A stretch of 20,783 bases of DNA from JAADHY01 sp964428935. Lineage in GTDB: Bacteria; Planctomycetota; Planctomycetia; Planctomycetales; Planctomycetaceae. The translations under genes were made by a program, and so were the position numbers. Each line of letters starts with the position of its first letter. Positions within the stretch are counted from its first letter, which is position 1. Where the stretch lies: contig CAYSAG010000061.1 of assembly GCA_964428935.1 (NCBI GenBank), positions 1-20,783 of the forward strand. The letters are read 5' to 3'. The notes below the pieces were generated by a model. It was not told the origin of the DNA, made no database searches, and worked only from the letters and a program-made list of their open reading frames with translations. Below, one piece after another: positions 1 through 8,600 of the stretch.

Positions 1-60
1 CCTTGTTCTTGTCCGTGTGCTGGCAGAAGCGGTTGGTCTTGAATTGAGGAGGCGGAAGGA

Positions 61-1407
61 ATGAACCGGCGTGTGAATCGGCGTCGTTTTCTTCGAGCGG
101 TTGCAGGCGGCAGTGTCTTGGCTTTCCCCGGCATTCTGTCGGCTCGGTCTCCGAACGAGACGGTCCGGGTCGCGTGTGTCGGCGTCGGCGGGAAAGGTTG
201 GAGTGACCTGCGCGGCGCGGTCGGAGCAGGGGCCGAACTGGTCGCGTTTTGCGACGTGGACACGAACAAAGGTCGAAAAGGACGCGGAGGGTTTCCGGCC
301 GTCACGAAAGAATTCCCGAAAGCCAAGGGGTACGTCGACTGGCGAGAAATGCTCGACAAAGAGCACAAGCGGCTCGACGCCGTCACCGTCTCGACGCCGG
401 ACCACATGCACGCGCCCATTACCATGACGGCCATTCAACTGGGCCTGGCCACGTACACCCAGAAGCCTCTGACCCGCACCATTTACGAAGCTCGGCAGCT
501 CACCCTGGCCGCTCGCCAACACCGCGTCGTGACGCAAATGGGGAACCAGCACCACAACGGAGCGACGTACAAGACGCTGGTGCAGGTGGTCCGTAGCGGC
601 GTGGTCGGCAAAATCAAGGAAGCTCATGCCTGGTCCAACCGACCCATTTGGCCCCAAGGAATTGAGCGGCCCGCTGGGGAAGACCCGGTGCCGCCGGGGT
701 TCCACTGGGACCTGTGGCTGGGGGTGGCGCCGGAACGTCCTTTCAAGAAGGGCGTGTACCACCCCTTCAACTGGCGAGGGTGGTACGACTTTGGTGCCGG
801 AGCGCTGGGCGACATGGGTTGTCACATCATGGACCCGGTTGTCTGGGCGCTGGAGCTGGGGCCGGCCAAGGAGGTGTGGTACGAGGGGCCGGAGCCAATG
901 CCCGAGACGTTTCCGAAGTGGGAACGGATTCACTACGTCTTTGCCGGCACACGCTACACGGCCGGCGAGACGTTCAAGCTGGTCTGGCACGACGGCGGGA
1001 AGTTGCCGCCGGTCGAGCTGGCTCAATTGCCGCCCGGCCAGAAGTTGCCCGCGAACGGCACGCTGTTCGTCGGCGAGAAAGGAACCATTGTCACGCCGCA
1101 CAGCAGCCGGGCGGTGCCGGCCCTTTACCCGGCCAAGCAGTTCGCAGACTACCAGCCTCCGAAGGTGGAGGGCGAGAACCACTACGTGCAGTGGATTCGA
1201 GCCATTCGCGGTGAAGGTCGAACCACGTCGAACTTCGACTACGCCGGGCCGCTGACCGAGACGGTCCTGCTGGGAACCGTCGCTGCTCGTGTGCCCGGCG
1301 TCCGTCTGCAGTGGGACGCCGCCAACCTGCGGTTCCCGAACTCGCCCGAAGCGACGGAGCTGGTTCGAGCCGCCTACCGCAAGGGCTGGGAAGTCCCCGG
1401 GCTTTGA
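61..1407 (+). CDS. Tat-exported Gfo/Idh/MocA family oxidoreductase
   Basis: Predicted NAD(P)-dependent oxidoreductase of the Gfo/Idh/MocA family, 448 aa; the substrate is unknown but is usually a sugar or polyol derivative. The N-terminus has a twin-arginine motif (NRRRFLRA, residues 6-13) followed by a short hydrophobic stretch, so export is likely. A Rossmann fold starts near residue 34 with GVGGKG (41-46). The DMGCHIMD segment (250-257) fits the conserved G-x-H-x-x-D region. The family's Glu-Lys-Pro triad reads Gln-Lys-Pro here (133-135); the lysine is kept. The ATG at 61 is supported by AGGAGG at 47-52, 8 nt upstream. The gene overlaps the convergent propeller gene by 34 nt. Such Tat-type paralogues are very numerous in planctomycetes. 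The family call is firm; the substrate cannot be read from the sequence. Confidence 0.93.
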   Translation: MNRRVNRRRFLRAVAGGSVLAFPGILSARSPNETVRVACVGVGGKGWSDLRGAVGAGAELVAFCDVDTNKGRKGRGGFPAVTKEFPKAKGYVDWREMLDKEHKRLDAVTVSTPDHMHAPITMTAIQLGLATYTQKPLTRTIYEARQLTLAARQHRVVTQMGNQHHNGATYKTLVQVVRSGVVGKIKEAHAWSNRPIWPQGIERPAGEDPVPPGFHWDLWLGVAPERPFKKGVYHPFNWRGWYDFGAGALGDMGCHIMDPVVWALELGPAKEVWYEGPEPMPETFPKWERIHYVFAGTRYTAGETFKLVWHDGGKLPPVELAQLPPGQKLPANGTLFVGEKGTIVTPHSSRAVPALYPAKQFADYQPPKVEGENHYVQWIRAIRGEGRTTSNFDYAGPLTETVLLGTVAARVPGVRLQWDAANLRFPNSPEATELVRAAYRKGWEVPGL

Positions 1408-2969
1408 GTCGTCTCCTTGGCGACGGCGTAAAGCCGCTCGAAGGTCGCCACGTACAGCGTGCCGTTGGCGGCCGTGGCGGTGGAGCAAATGGGGCTGTCG
1501 AGGTTCAGCGACGCCAGCAGCTTTTTCTCTCGTCCGGCTGCGAACACGAAGAACTCGCCGCGCCGGTTGCCAATGTAGACCTTGCCGTCGGCGACCAGCG
1601 GTGACGCCCAGAAGTCTCCGGTGGTTCGGTGAGTCCACACGGCGCGGCCGGTCTGCGCGTCGACGCAGTGCACCACGCGGCCGCAGTCGGCCACGTAGAC
1701 CAGTCCGTCGTGCACGGCCGGTGTGCTAATGCAGTGGCGCTGCAGCGAGTAGCTCCACACCAAGCCGGTTGCAGTCACGTCGCCGCGGCCCGTTGCGTTA
1801 ATGCACTTCAGCCAGGCCTGACGCTTGCCCCACCAAATGTCTCCCCCACCGGTCACGTACACGCGGCCGCCGACGGCCACCGGCATGCTCAGAATGTCGC
1901 TGGGACTGGTGACGCGGTTGCCCATGTACTGGTGGATGTTTTGCTTTGGAGCGTCGGGGTCGAAGTCGAACCGCCAAACCCGCTGCAGCGTCTGCACCGG
2001 CTGGCCGGTCAAGCCGGGTGGCAAGGCCCGGAACGCGTAGACCACGGCGTCGCCGCCGCAAAAGACCACCAGCCGCCGCCCGTCGACCTCCGTCAGCGCT
2101 GGCGACGACCACGTGCAATGAACAATGTGTGGCCCAATCCGCTCTCCGTCCCGAGCCACCAGCCGGCCGGTGTGCTTGTCGACAACGATTAGGCTGGGCG
2201 CTTCCGGCGCCGGAATGCGGTGGTGCGTCCGGTCGACTCCGTTGCCCGTGTTGAGGTAGAGGTAGTCGCCGTCGAGCAGAATGGAACTGTGAGCCGAGTC
2301 GTGGGGGTACATGAGCCCCTCGGCCCACAGGTCGAGCAGCCAAACGATGTCGGCGTCGAAGGGACGGAGCGGCTTGGGCGTTTGACCCTGGGGCGTCATG
2401 TGACGAGCTTCGTCCTGGAACGGGCCGTCGTTTCCGTCGGCCAGCCCGTCCAAATCCAGACAGACCAGTTCCGCCCGGTTGGTGACCACGTACACTCGGT
2501 CGCCCTCGACCGTCGGCGGCGAACAATGGCCGGCTCCCGGCCAGTCTTTCAGCCGGTCTCCGGGAATTTTCGGCACAACCAGCTCCCAGCGCAAGCGTCC
2601 GTCCCGCTCGTCCAAACACAAAAGGACGCCGAACTGGCCGGGGTGAGGAATGTCGTCGCGCTGCCGGCTGTTGGTCCCAATGAACACGCAGCCGCCGGCG
2701 ACAATCGGCGAGCTGTACGTCTCGGTGCCCAGCGGCACGGACCAGCGGACGTTCTGCCCGGTCCGCGGGTCAAAACGCACGGGCAGGTTGGTTTCGTCCG
2801 AGACCATGTTTCGCGAGAACCGTTGGCCCCACTGCGGCTGGTCGCCCGCACGCACAGCGACGCACCCGCACCACAGGACGGCCAGAACGGTCGCCGCAGC
2901 GACGCCACGTGCTCGCGCTGGTCGTCGAACGGAATTGGTCGGCTCCGTCTTCGAACGCCGTCGCAGCAT
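1374..2969 (-). CDS. Secreted PQQ-like beta-propeller repeat protein
   Basis: A 531-aa protein built of beta-propeller blades of the PQQ/outer-membrane assembly (BamB-like) type. Repeats of the form 'SSPIVAGGCVFIGT', 'CSPPTVEGDRVYVVT', 'STPAVHDGLVYVAD' and 'ASPLVADGKVYIGN' recur, each followed by a short strand and a Gly/Leu-Asp turn. Residues about 19-41 look like a signal peptide ending in VRA, so the protein is probably periplasmic. The open frame extends upstream to 3185, but that part is Arg-rich and unlike coding sequence. I chose the ATG at 2969 because GAGGGG lies 6 nt upstream of it and the signal peptide follows. The 3' end overlaps the convergent oxidoreductase gene by 34 nt. It could be a structural propeller or a quinoprotein-like enzyme; no dehydrogenase active site was identified. 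Confidence 0.88.
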   Translation of the reverse strand: MLRRRSKTEPTNSVRRPARARGVAAATVLAVLWCGCVAVRAGDQPQWGQRFSRNMVSDETNLPVRFDPRTGQNVRWSVPLGTETYSSPIVAGGCVFIGTNSRQRDDIPHPGQFGVLLCLDERDGRLRWELVVPKIPGDRLKDWPGAGHCSPPTVEGDRVYVVTNRAELVCLDLDGLADGNDGPFQDEARHMTPQGQTPKPLRPFDADIVWLLDLWAEGLMYPHDSAHSSILLDGDYLYLNTGNGVDRTHHRIPAPEAPSLIVVDKHTGRLVARDGERIGPHIVHCTWSSPALTEVDGRRLVVFCGGDAVVYAFRALPPGLTGQPVQTLQRVWRFDFDPDAPKQNIHQYMGNRVTSPSDILSMPVAVGGRVYVTGGGDIWWGKRQAWLKCINATGRGDVTATGLVWSYSLQRHCISTPAVHDGLVYVADCGRVVHCVDAQTGRAVWTHRTTGDFWASPLVADGKVYIGNRRGEFFVFAAGREKKLLASLNLDSPICSTATAANGTLYVATFERLYAVAKETTQSPGTSQPLR

Positions 2970-3260
2970 TTTGGTCCCCTCGGTCGGTTGGTCGAGTGAG
3001 CCACGTCGGCCCTTGGCCACGCGGTCCGCTGGGGCGGCAAGTTGAGTCCGCAGCCGACGGCGGGTCGAGTGGCCGAACGGGACGGAACGGCGTCCAACGG
3101 CCGCAGCAAACAGTGAAGCGGTTCGAGACCACACGAGGAAGGCCGACGCGGCGACTGCGGCAAGACGCACTCCGGTGGGAAACAAGCCGTCCGGTTACCT
3201 TACTCGAGCACTGCCGGAGCGACAAGCAGGACGGCGTCCGGCCGGGGCGACGGTGGGCGG

Positions 3261-5090
3261 TCACGGCTTTGCACCGGCGGCCCGACGCACGACCTCTTGC
3301 AGCGGCTGCCCGTCCAGCACCAGCCTGGCCCGGACGACGACCGGCCCCGGACGCACCACGCGCGCCGTCAGCCGAGCTTCTCGCGACTCGCCCGGAGCCA
3401 GCTTGCCAACCTCGTACTGAAGAAGCCGTCCGTACGGGTAGTCGAGCTGCGGCGGCAGGTCGGCTTGCAACACGACGTGCTCGGCCGGAGCGGTGCCGTC
3501 GTTGCTCATGCGAAACAGCACCCGGTAGGTTTGGCCCAGCACGGGTCGGGCGGGCGTGCGAATGTGGAGCACGAGCTTGGGAGCGAGAACCTGGACGGTG
3601 TGAGCGGCCCGCAGCGAACCCAACACCCGCGGTCGAAAGGAGACACGTCCCGGCTGAGCCGCTTCGAGCTCAACACGAAACCGGCGAGCCTGCCCGCTCG
3701 ACAGACGGTCCGGCTGCCAGACCAGTCCTTCCGCTCGCCACTCGGGCCGCGGCTCCGCCCCGACCACCCGACACTCCTTCGGCACGGGCAGACACACCAG
3801 CACCCGTCCGGTCGCCGACTCCTCGTCCGTCACGGCGACCTCCACGACGAACCGCCGACCCGCCTCGACCTGTCGTGGAAAGCGGGCGGTGAGCTGCACG
3901 CGAGAAACGCCGCTTTCAGGAACGGAGCCTGCCGGCGGCAAAGACGCTCTTTCGAGCCCCAGCTCGGCGCGGCTGACCGGCTCCAGCCGTTTCGGCCGTG
4001 GAGGGACAGCGGCCAGCTTCTTGCGGTCAGGCGGCTCGGGCAGGGGACGGCGAGACGCTCGCCAGCCGTCGTCGAGCGGCTTTCCTTGATTTGTCGGCTG
4101 CGGCTCGGCCTCCAGCGGCACCGTCGGCGCTGGCCCGGCCGGTCGACCGGACTGCGCCAGCGAACGCTTCCTCCCTGGCGACTCTGCCGAAGCCGCCAGC
4201 CGCTCCGTCGGCTCCCGCTCGACCGTTTGGCCGGCGTCCGCGGCCGAACGCTTCTTCCTTTCCGGCTCCGCGGTAGCCGTCGCCCGTTCCTCAGCCGCCT
4301 TGCTCGCCTCGCCGGCCGGCAGCGCTTCTTCTGCCCCCGAAGAGGCGGTGTCGCTTTGCGACGAAACGGCCGGCTCGTCAGGCACAGCTTCCACGGCTTC
4401 TGCCTGGGTCGGGACGCCGGGTTCGTCAACCAAAGGCAATCGGGGCGCAGAAGCAGAGGGTCGGACAGACTCCGCGGGCTGCTTCGGGTTTAGGCCCAGC
4501 GGAAGGAAGGGAAGTTCGGGTGGCGTTTTCGACGGCCTGTCCGGCTGCGGAGCCTCGCGGGTTGCCTGTTCGGGGGCCGGCGTTTCTTTCTTGGGAGCGG
4601 GCAGCGACGCGGCCGGCTGCATTTCGGCGTCGTCGGGGGTTTCGCGGGCGTCCGCGTCGTCGGTCGGCTTGGGCTGGTTCGTTGCGGTTTCAGTCCGTGA
4701 GGGCGGCTCGGAGCGGACGGTGTCGCGGCGGCCCGCGTCGCTGCGGTTGGGGCGGTTCTGAGCCGCCGGGACGTTCGCTGCTGCGTCGACGGCCGACGTT
4801 CCCTTGCTCGGTGGCGGTGCGACCAAGACCAGCACCCCCAGGACCAGCGCGGTCCAACCGGCGGTGGCCGACACGAGCCAGCCTCGGTGGTTGGCCAAGT
4901 GGGGGCTCGGCGAACGTCCGCGGCCGACGCGTGGCCCCGCGGCAAGGAGACGCTCAGCTTTCGGCCGGGAACGCTCGTCCGGCAAGCGCGCGCTGACGGT
5001 TCGACCGGTTCGCCAGAGTGCTCGGGTCAACCGTCTGGTCGCCTGAACGAACCGGTCGCCTAAAAGGCCTAAACGTGCCAGACCTTTCAC
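3261..5090 (-). CDS. Single-pass membrane protein with low-complexity stalk and DUF11-like C-terminal repeats
   Basis: Predicted 609-aa protein. Residues 1-70 are basic and presumably cytoplasmic. One hydrophobic helix spans about 71-91 (WLVSATAGWT onward). A region rich in Pro, Glu, Ala, Ser and Arg runs from about 95 to 395 and is probably disordered. Two Ig-like beta domains follow, about 396-500 and 505-609, of the DUF11/CARDB kind (for example 'YRVLFRMSNDGTAPAEHVVLQADLPP' split by the family's N-x-G-x-x-A pattern). The open frame extends to 5465, but its first 125 codons do not look coding. The GTG at 5090 is preceded by an AAGGGA Shine-Dalgarno about 9 nt upstream and is preferred. Its role is unknown; a cell-envelope or surface function is an inference. 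It is divergent from the hydrogenase island. Confidence 0.72.
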   Translation of the reverse strand: MKGLARLGLLGDRFVQATRRLTRALWRTGRTVSARLPDERSRPKAERLLAAGPRVGRGRSPSPHLANHRGWLVSATAGWTALVLGVLVLVAPPPSKGTSAVDAAANVPAAQNRPNRSDAGRRDTVRSEPPSRTETATNQPKPTDDADARETPDDAEMQPAASLPAPKKETPAPEQATREAPQPDRPSKTPPELPFLPLGLNPKQPAESVRPSASAPRLPLVDEPGVPTQAEAVEAVPDEPAVSSQSDTASSGAEEALPAGEASKAAEERATATAEPERKKRSAADAGQTVEREPTERLAASAESPGRKRSLAQSGRPAGPAPTVPLEAEPQPTNQGKPLDDGWRASRRPLPEPPDRKKLAAVPPRPKRLEPVSRAELGLERASLPPAGSVPESGVSRVQLTARFPRQVEAGRRFVVEVAVTDEESATGRVLVCLPVPKECRVVGAEPRPEWRAEGLVWQPDRLSSGQARRFRVELEAAQPGRVSFRPRVLGSLRAAHTVQVLAPKLVLHIRTPARPVLGQTYRVLFRMSNDGTAPAEHVVLQADLPPQLDYPYGRLLQYEVGKLAPGESREARLTARVVRPGPVVVRARLVLDGQPLQEVVRRAAGAKP

Positions 5091-5664
5091 GTTGGCGGGT
5101 CCCTTTTCTACTCGACAACTCTCGTTCCGCCGGTGTTCGCCTGACGCGAGCCTCGGACGCCGGCGCTCGGCGGAGCTGAACCGACCGCCAGGCAACGGCC
5201 GGCGTTGCTTCGGTGAACCGCCGGTGCGGGACTGGTGCTGGAGAGGGTCGACCCGTTGGCCGGCGGTGGGTCTGTCGAGGAGCTGCTCGGTCGGCTCCGC
5301 CGAGGCGCAGCAGCCGCGGAGTTCTACCACATTTGCGTGGACAGCCAAAGGTCTGTTGGGGTCGCTTGCCGTGGCTGGTCCGCACTTTCGCTTAGGCGAC
5401 CGCCAGCGAGCGGTCCGACGTGGCTGCTCGGTCTGGTGTGTGTGGGGCTGTGCGGAATCGCCCATTGGCGCGCCAGGTGGGCGAATTTGTCACACTGCGG
5501 TGGTTGGTCGAGCGGCCCGGCGTGTCGTAAGTCCAAATTAGGAACGAGGTTTCTGGTTGTGGCGGAGCGGAATTCGGGCCCGTCGTCACTTGGTCACTCA
5601 CGCGGACGACCAGCGAGTTTCACGGAGCGGTGCGTGTCGCAAGTCTTTGTGGCGCAACGATGTG

Positions 5665-5680
5665 TGGCACAGAGGCCGCT
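5665..5680 (+). promoter_or_regulatory. Possible second sigma-54 (-24/-12) element
   Basis: TGGCACAGAGGCCGCT keeps the TGGCAC block, and its GG and GC are separated by exactly 10 nt, as in sigma-54 promoters. The TT before GC is replaced by CC. It matches 14 of 16 consensus positions. It lies 130 nt upstream of the better element in the same orientation. It could be a weak tandem promoter or chance. Confidence 0.3.
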
Positions 5681-5794
5681 CTGCGGCGGGCTCGGCCGGT
5701 GGCAAGCCTTGTTCGGGTAAGGAAACAAATGTAGCTGATCAACTCCAACCACACCTAATGGTTTCTCTGTGTTAGCCGGCTTCTGGCTGGAATT

Positions 5795-5810
5795 GGGCAC
5801 GAAGATTGCT
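5795..5810 (+). promoter_or_regulatory. Sigma-54 (-24/-12) promoter of the hydrogenase island
   Basis: GGGCACGAAGATTGCT matches the sigma-54 consensus TGGCACRNNNNTTGCW at every position but the first. The GG (-25/-24) and GC (-13/-12) are spaced by exactly 10 nt. Transcription would start near 5821, giving a 5' leader of about 50 nt before the hypF GTG at 5871. Sigma-54 control by NtrC-family activators (HoxA, HupR, FhlA) is established for several hydrogenase operons in other bacteria. No such activator gene is present in this window. Confidence 0.72.
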
Positions 5811-5870
5811 CGTTCGTGCGGCTTAGCACATTTTCGCCAACTTCGGGCGCAGCAAGCAGGGGGCGGCGGT

Positions 5871-8228
5871 GTGACGATTCGGGCGGGTCAGACAACCTGT
5901 CTGTCGAGTCGTGCCCTTCGGTGCCGTGTCTGGAAGGTCCGGGGCCAAGTTCAAGGCGTCGGGTTCCGTCCGTTCGTGTACCGGTTGGCCTGCCGGCTGG
6001 GGTTGTCGGGCGACGTCCGAAACGACCCGTCTGGAGTCACCATTCGTGCGTTTGGGCCACCCGAACTTTTGGACGAGTTCGTCGTCCGGCTTCGTCAAGA
6101 AGCTCCGGCTCTCAGCCGCATTGACTCGGTCGGACTGGTTTCAGACGAGGCGGCCGTCGACGTGCCCGACGCGTTTCAGATTGTTTCGAGCACGGAAGAG
6201 CCGACGGAACGGGGGCGCGTCACGGTCGACTCGGCCACTTGCTCGGACTGTCTTCGCGAGCTGTTCGACCCGGCCGACCGACGCTACCGCCACGGCTTGA
6301 TCAACTGCACCAACTGCGGACCTCGATTCAGCATTGTTCGCGACCTGCCTTACGACCGCCCGCGGACGACCATGGCTGGGTTCGAAATGTGCGCGCGGTG
6401 CGCCGCTGAGTACCACGACCCGGCCGACCGACGTTTTCACGCTCAGCCGGTGTGCTGCCCAAGCTGTGGTCCGCAGGTTCGAATGACCGACGCGGCGGGG
6501 CGGCCGTGGGTGGGCAATCCGTACCGCACGGCGGCTCGGCTGCTCGCCGACGACGGCGTGTTGGCCATGAAGGGACTGGGCGGCTACCACTTGGTCGTAC
6601 GGGCCGACCGCGAGGCGGCCGTGGCGAGGTTGCGTCGAGCCAAGCGGCGGGACCACAAACCGTTCGCTCTCATGGTGGGCGACCTTCGGCAGGCCAAGCG
6701 GTTGGTTCGGCTGTCGGAGCAGGCGGAGCGGCTGTTGTTGTCGCCGGTTTGTCCCATTGTGCTGGCCGAGCGGACGGCGGAAGCGGAAGGGTTGGTGGCC
6801 CCGTCGGTGGCGCCCGGGTGTCACCGCCTGGGAGTCATGCTGCCGAACACGCCCATGCAGCATTTGTTGGCTCGAGAGCCGGAGCTGCGAGGCGTGCCGC
6901 TGGTCATGACCAGCGCCAACTTGTCAGACGACCCGCTGATTAAGGACGACGAGGCGGCGCTGGAGCAGCTTCGGTCGCTGTGCGACGGCTTTCTGTGGCA
7001 CGACCGGCCCATTGAACGGGCCGTGGACGACTCGGTGGTGCTGGACGGTCCGTGCGGCGTCGTGCCGCTTCGTCGGGCTCGCGGCTACGTACCGACGCCG
7101 CTTTCGCTGCCCGTGTCGCTGGACGAGCCGGGACTGTGCGTCGGCGGGGAGCTGAAGAATGTCGTGGCGGTCGCGCGGCACAACGAGGTGGTTCTGAGCC
7201 AGCACGTCGGCGACTTGACCTACTCGCTGGCCTTCGAACGCTTCCGCCAGACATTGGACGACCTGCAGCGACTGTTTGACGCGCGGCCGGCATGGGTCGC
7301 CGGCGACAAGCACCCGCGTTACTTGAGCCGGCAATGGGGGCGGCGGCTGGCCGCGCAGCTGGGCGTTCAGTGGCACGAGGTTCAACACCACCACGCTCAC
7401 TTGGCTTCGCTGTTGGCCGAACACGGTCGGACCGAGCCGGTCGTTGGCTTGGTTTGCGACGGCGTGGGCTTTGGTGACGACGGAACGGTTTGGGGCGGCG
7501 AGTTGTTGGTGGGCGGTTTGGCCCATTGCCACCGTGTCGGAAGGATGCGCCCCCTGCGTCTTCCCGGCGGCGACGCAGCGGCCAAGCAGACGACCCGGTG
7601 TGCCGCGGCTTGGCTGTTCGACTTGTTCGGGGACGGGGCGGTCCGTTGCTCGGCCGCGGCCCGGCTCTTCCCCGACCGACGCGAGCGGGAAGCCATTTTT
7701 GCCTTGCTGCGGCGGGGACTGTCTTGCCCGACCAGTTCCGCACTGGGACGACTGTTCGACGCCGCCGCAGCTCTGTTGGGCGTGTGCGACTTCAACCATT
7801 ACGAGGCCATGGCCGGACAGCGGCTGGAGGCGGCAGCGTTTCGCGCCCGCGGGAGTGACGTGCCGGTGTTCGAGCCACGGATTGAAGAGAACGGCGGGTG
7901 TCTCGAGTGGGACACGCGGCCGCTGCTGGCCGAGCTGCTGCGGGGGTTGGAAGACGGTGTGCCGACGGACGAGCTGGCTCTGTTCTTCCACCACGCGGTT
8001 GCTGATTCGCTGTTGGCACTCGCTTTGCGGGCAGTCGAGAAAACGGGAATTCGGACGCTCGGGCTCAGCGGCGGCGTGTTCTGCAATGCGGTGTTGACGG
8101 AGCGAGTGGTCGAACGTGCCCGGGCGGCCGGACTGGAGGTTTTTGTGCACAGCCAGGTGCCGCCGAACGACGGCGGACTGGCGTTGGGACAGGCCGCGGT
8201 CGTGGCCGCTCGGTTGCGAGGCGGCTAG
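5871..8228 (+). CDS. hypF: Carbamoyltransferase HypF, [NiFe]-hydrogenase maturation
   Basis: HypF uses carbamoyl phosphate and ATP to carbamoylate the C-terminal Cys of HypE, the source of the active-site cyanide ligands. The 785-aa protein has the full domain order: acylphosphatase (VRGQVQGVGFRPF, residues 23-35), a double zinc finger (CxxC at 124/127, 146/149, 174/177, 196/199), a YrdC-like domain (about 215-395) and a Kae1-like carbamoyltransferase domain with a HHHAH motif and the C-terminal VPPNDGGLALGQ signature. The frame is also open from a GTG at 5769, but that codon lies upstream of the sigma-54 promoter. The GTG at 5871 has AGGGGG 7 nt upstream (5858-5863) and gives the usual family length. 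It is the first gene of the island. Cytoplasmic. Confidence 0.95.
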   Translation: MTIRAGQTTCLSSRALRCRVWKVRGQVQGVGFRPFVYRLACRLGLSGDVRNDPSGVTIRAFGPPELLDEFVVRLRQEAPALSRIDSVGLVSDEAAVDVPDAFQIVSSTEEPTERGRVTVDSATCSDCLRELFDPADRRYRHGLINCTNCGPRFSIVRDLPYDRPRTTMAGFEMCARCAAEYHDPADRRFHAQPVCCPSCGPQVRMTDAAGRPWVGNPYRTAARLLADDGVLAMKGLGGYHLVVRADREAAVARLRRAKRRDHKPFALMVGDLRQAKRLVRLSEQAERLLLSPVCPIVLAERTAEAEGLVAPSVAPGCHRLGVMLPNTPMQHLLAREPELRGVPLVMTSANLSDDPLIKDDEAALEQLRSLCDGFLWHDRPIERAVDDSVVLDGPCGVVPLRRARGYVPTPLSLPVSLDEPGLCVGGELKNVVAVARHNEVVLSQHVGDLTYSLAFERFRQTLDDLQRLFDARPAWVAGDKHPRYLSRQWGRRLAAQLGVQWHEVQHHHAHLASLLAEHGRTEPVVGLVCDGVGFGDDGTVWGGELLVGGLAHCHRVGRMRPLRLPGGDAAAKQTTRCAAAWLFDLFGDGAVRCSAAARLFPDRREREAIFALLRRGLSCPTSSALGRLFDAAAALLGVCDFNHYEAMAGQRLEAAAFRARGSDVPVFEPRIEENGGCLEWDTRPLLAELLRGLEDGVPTDELALFFHHAVADSLLALALRAVEKTGIRTLGLSGGVFCNAVLTERVVERARAAGLEVFVHSQVPPNDGGLALGQAAVVAARLRGG

Positions 8229-8366
8229 CGGCACGACGCGGCTGAAGAACGAAGCCGTTTGGCGCTCGTCGCGCCGGGGTCGGACCGGTCCCGACGGAAG
8301 GGAGCTCTCAAAGAGGGCGGGCGTCTGACAGAGCGTTGGACAGACGAAGAAACGAGTCGCTCACTC

Positions 8367-8597
8367 ATGTGTTTGGCTGTTCCGGCAAAGGTGGTGGAAC
8401 GAGACGGCGAACAGGCTTGGGTGGACCTGGCGGGGACGCGTGTGCGCGTCAGTCTGGTTTTGACGCCGGACGTGCAAGTGGGCGACTACGTGTTGGTGCA
8501 CGCGGGTTTTGCCATTGAACACGTCGACGAGCAGGAGGCTCGCGAGACCTGGGAGCTTTTGGAAACGGTGCACCCCGATTCCGTCAAGGGGACGTGA
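8367..8597 (+). CDS. hypC: Hydrogenase assembly chaperone HypC
   Basis: HypC is a small chaperone that carries the Fe(CN)2CO unit with HypD and delivers it to the large-subunit precursor. The 76-aa product starts MCLAVPAKV, the invariant HypC N-terminus with the essential Cys2, which fixes the start at the ATG at 8367 although the frame is open further upstream. The family's VHAGFAIEHVD segment and the terminal helix with E-A-x-E-T are present. The upstream ribosome binding site is weak. hypD follows after 3 nt, so the two are probably translationally coupled. Only one HypC/HybG-type chaperone is present here, consistent with a single hydrogenase client. Confidence 0.95.
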   Translation: MCLAVPAKVVERDGEQAWVDLAGTRVRVSLVLTPDVQVGDYVLVHAGFAIEHVDEQEARETWELLETVHPDSVKGT

Positions 8598-8600
8598 AGC

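Larger units (their letters stand above)
5091..5870. other. 780-nt divergent intergenic region upstream of hypF
   Basis: This lies between the leftward DUF11-like gene and hypF. It carries a near-consensus sigma-54 promoter (5795-5810) and a weaker second -24/-12-like element (5665-5680), annotated separately. Open frames within it (for example GTG 5235 to 5720 on +) have no recognisable homology and no convincing ribosome binding site. Only the first 40 or so codons of that frame look faintly coding, so a decayed gene cannot be excluded. Its length would suit distal enhancer sites for a sigma-54 activator; short imperfect inverted repeats such as TGTGGCACA (5663-5671) are visible but not diagnostic. 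Confidence 0.6.

Noticed and set aside
5235..5720. GTG-started 161-codon frame upstream of hypF
   Set aside because: The first 40 or so codons look mildly protein-like, but the remainder does not; no homology recognised, and it overlaps the promoter region. A decayed gene cannot be excluded.
5769..5870. Upstream GTG (5769) as the hypF start
   Set aside because: It precedes the sigma-54 promoter, adds 34 non-conserved residues and lacks a Shine-Dalgarno as good as that of the GTG at 5871.
6924..8234. 436-codon minus-strand frame opposite hypF
   Set aside because: The hypF frame carries all family motifs; the antisense product is Gln/Arg/Pro-rich without homology.
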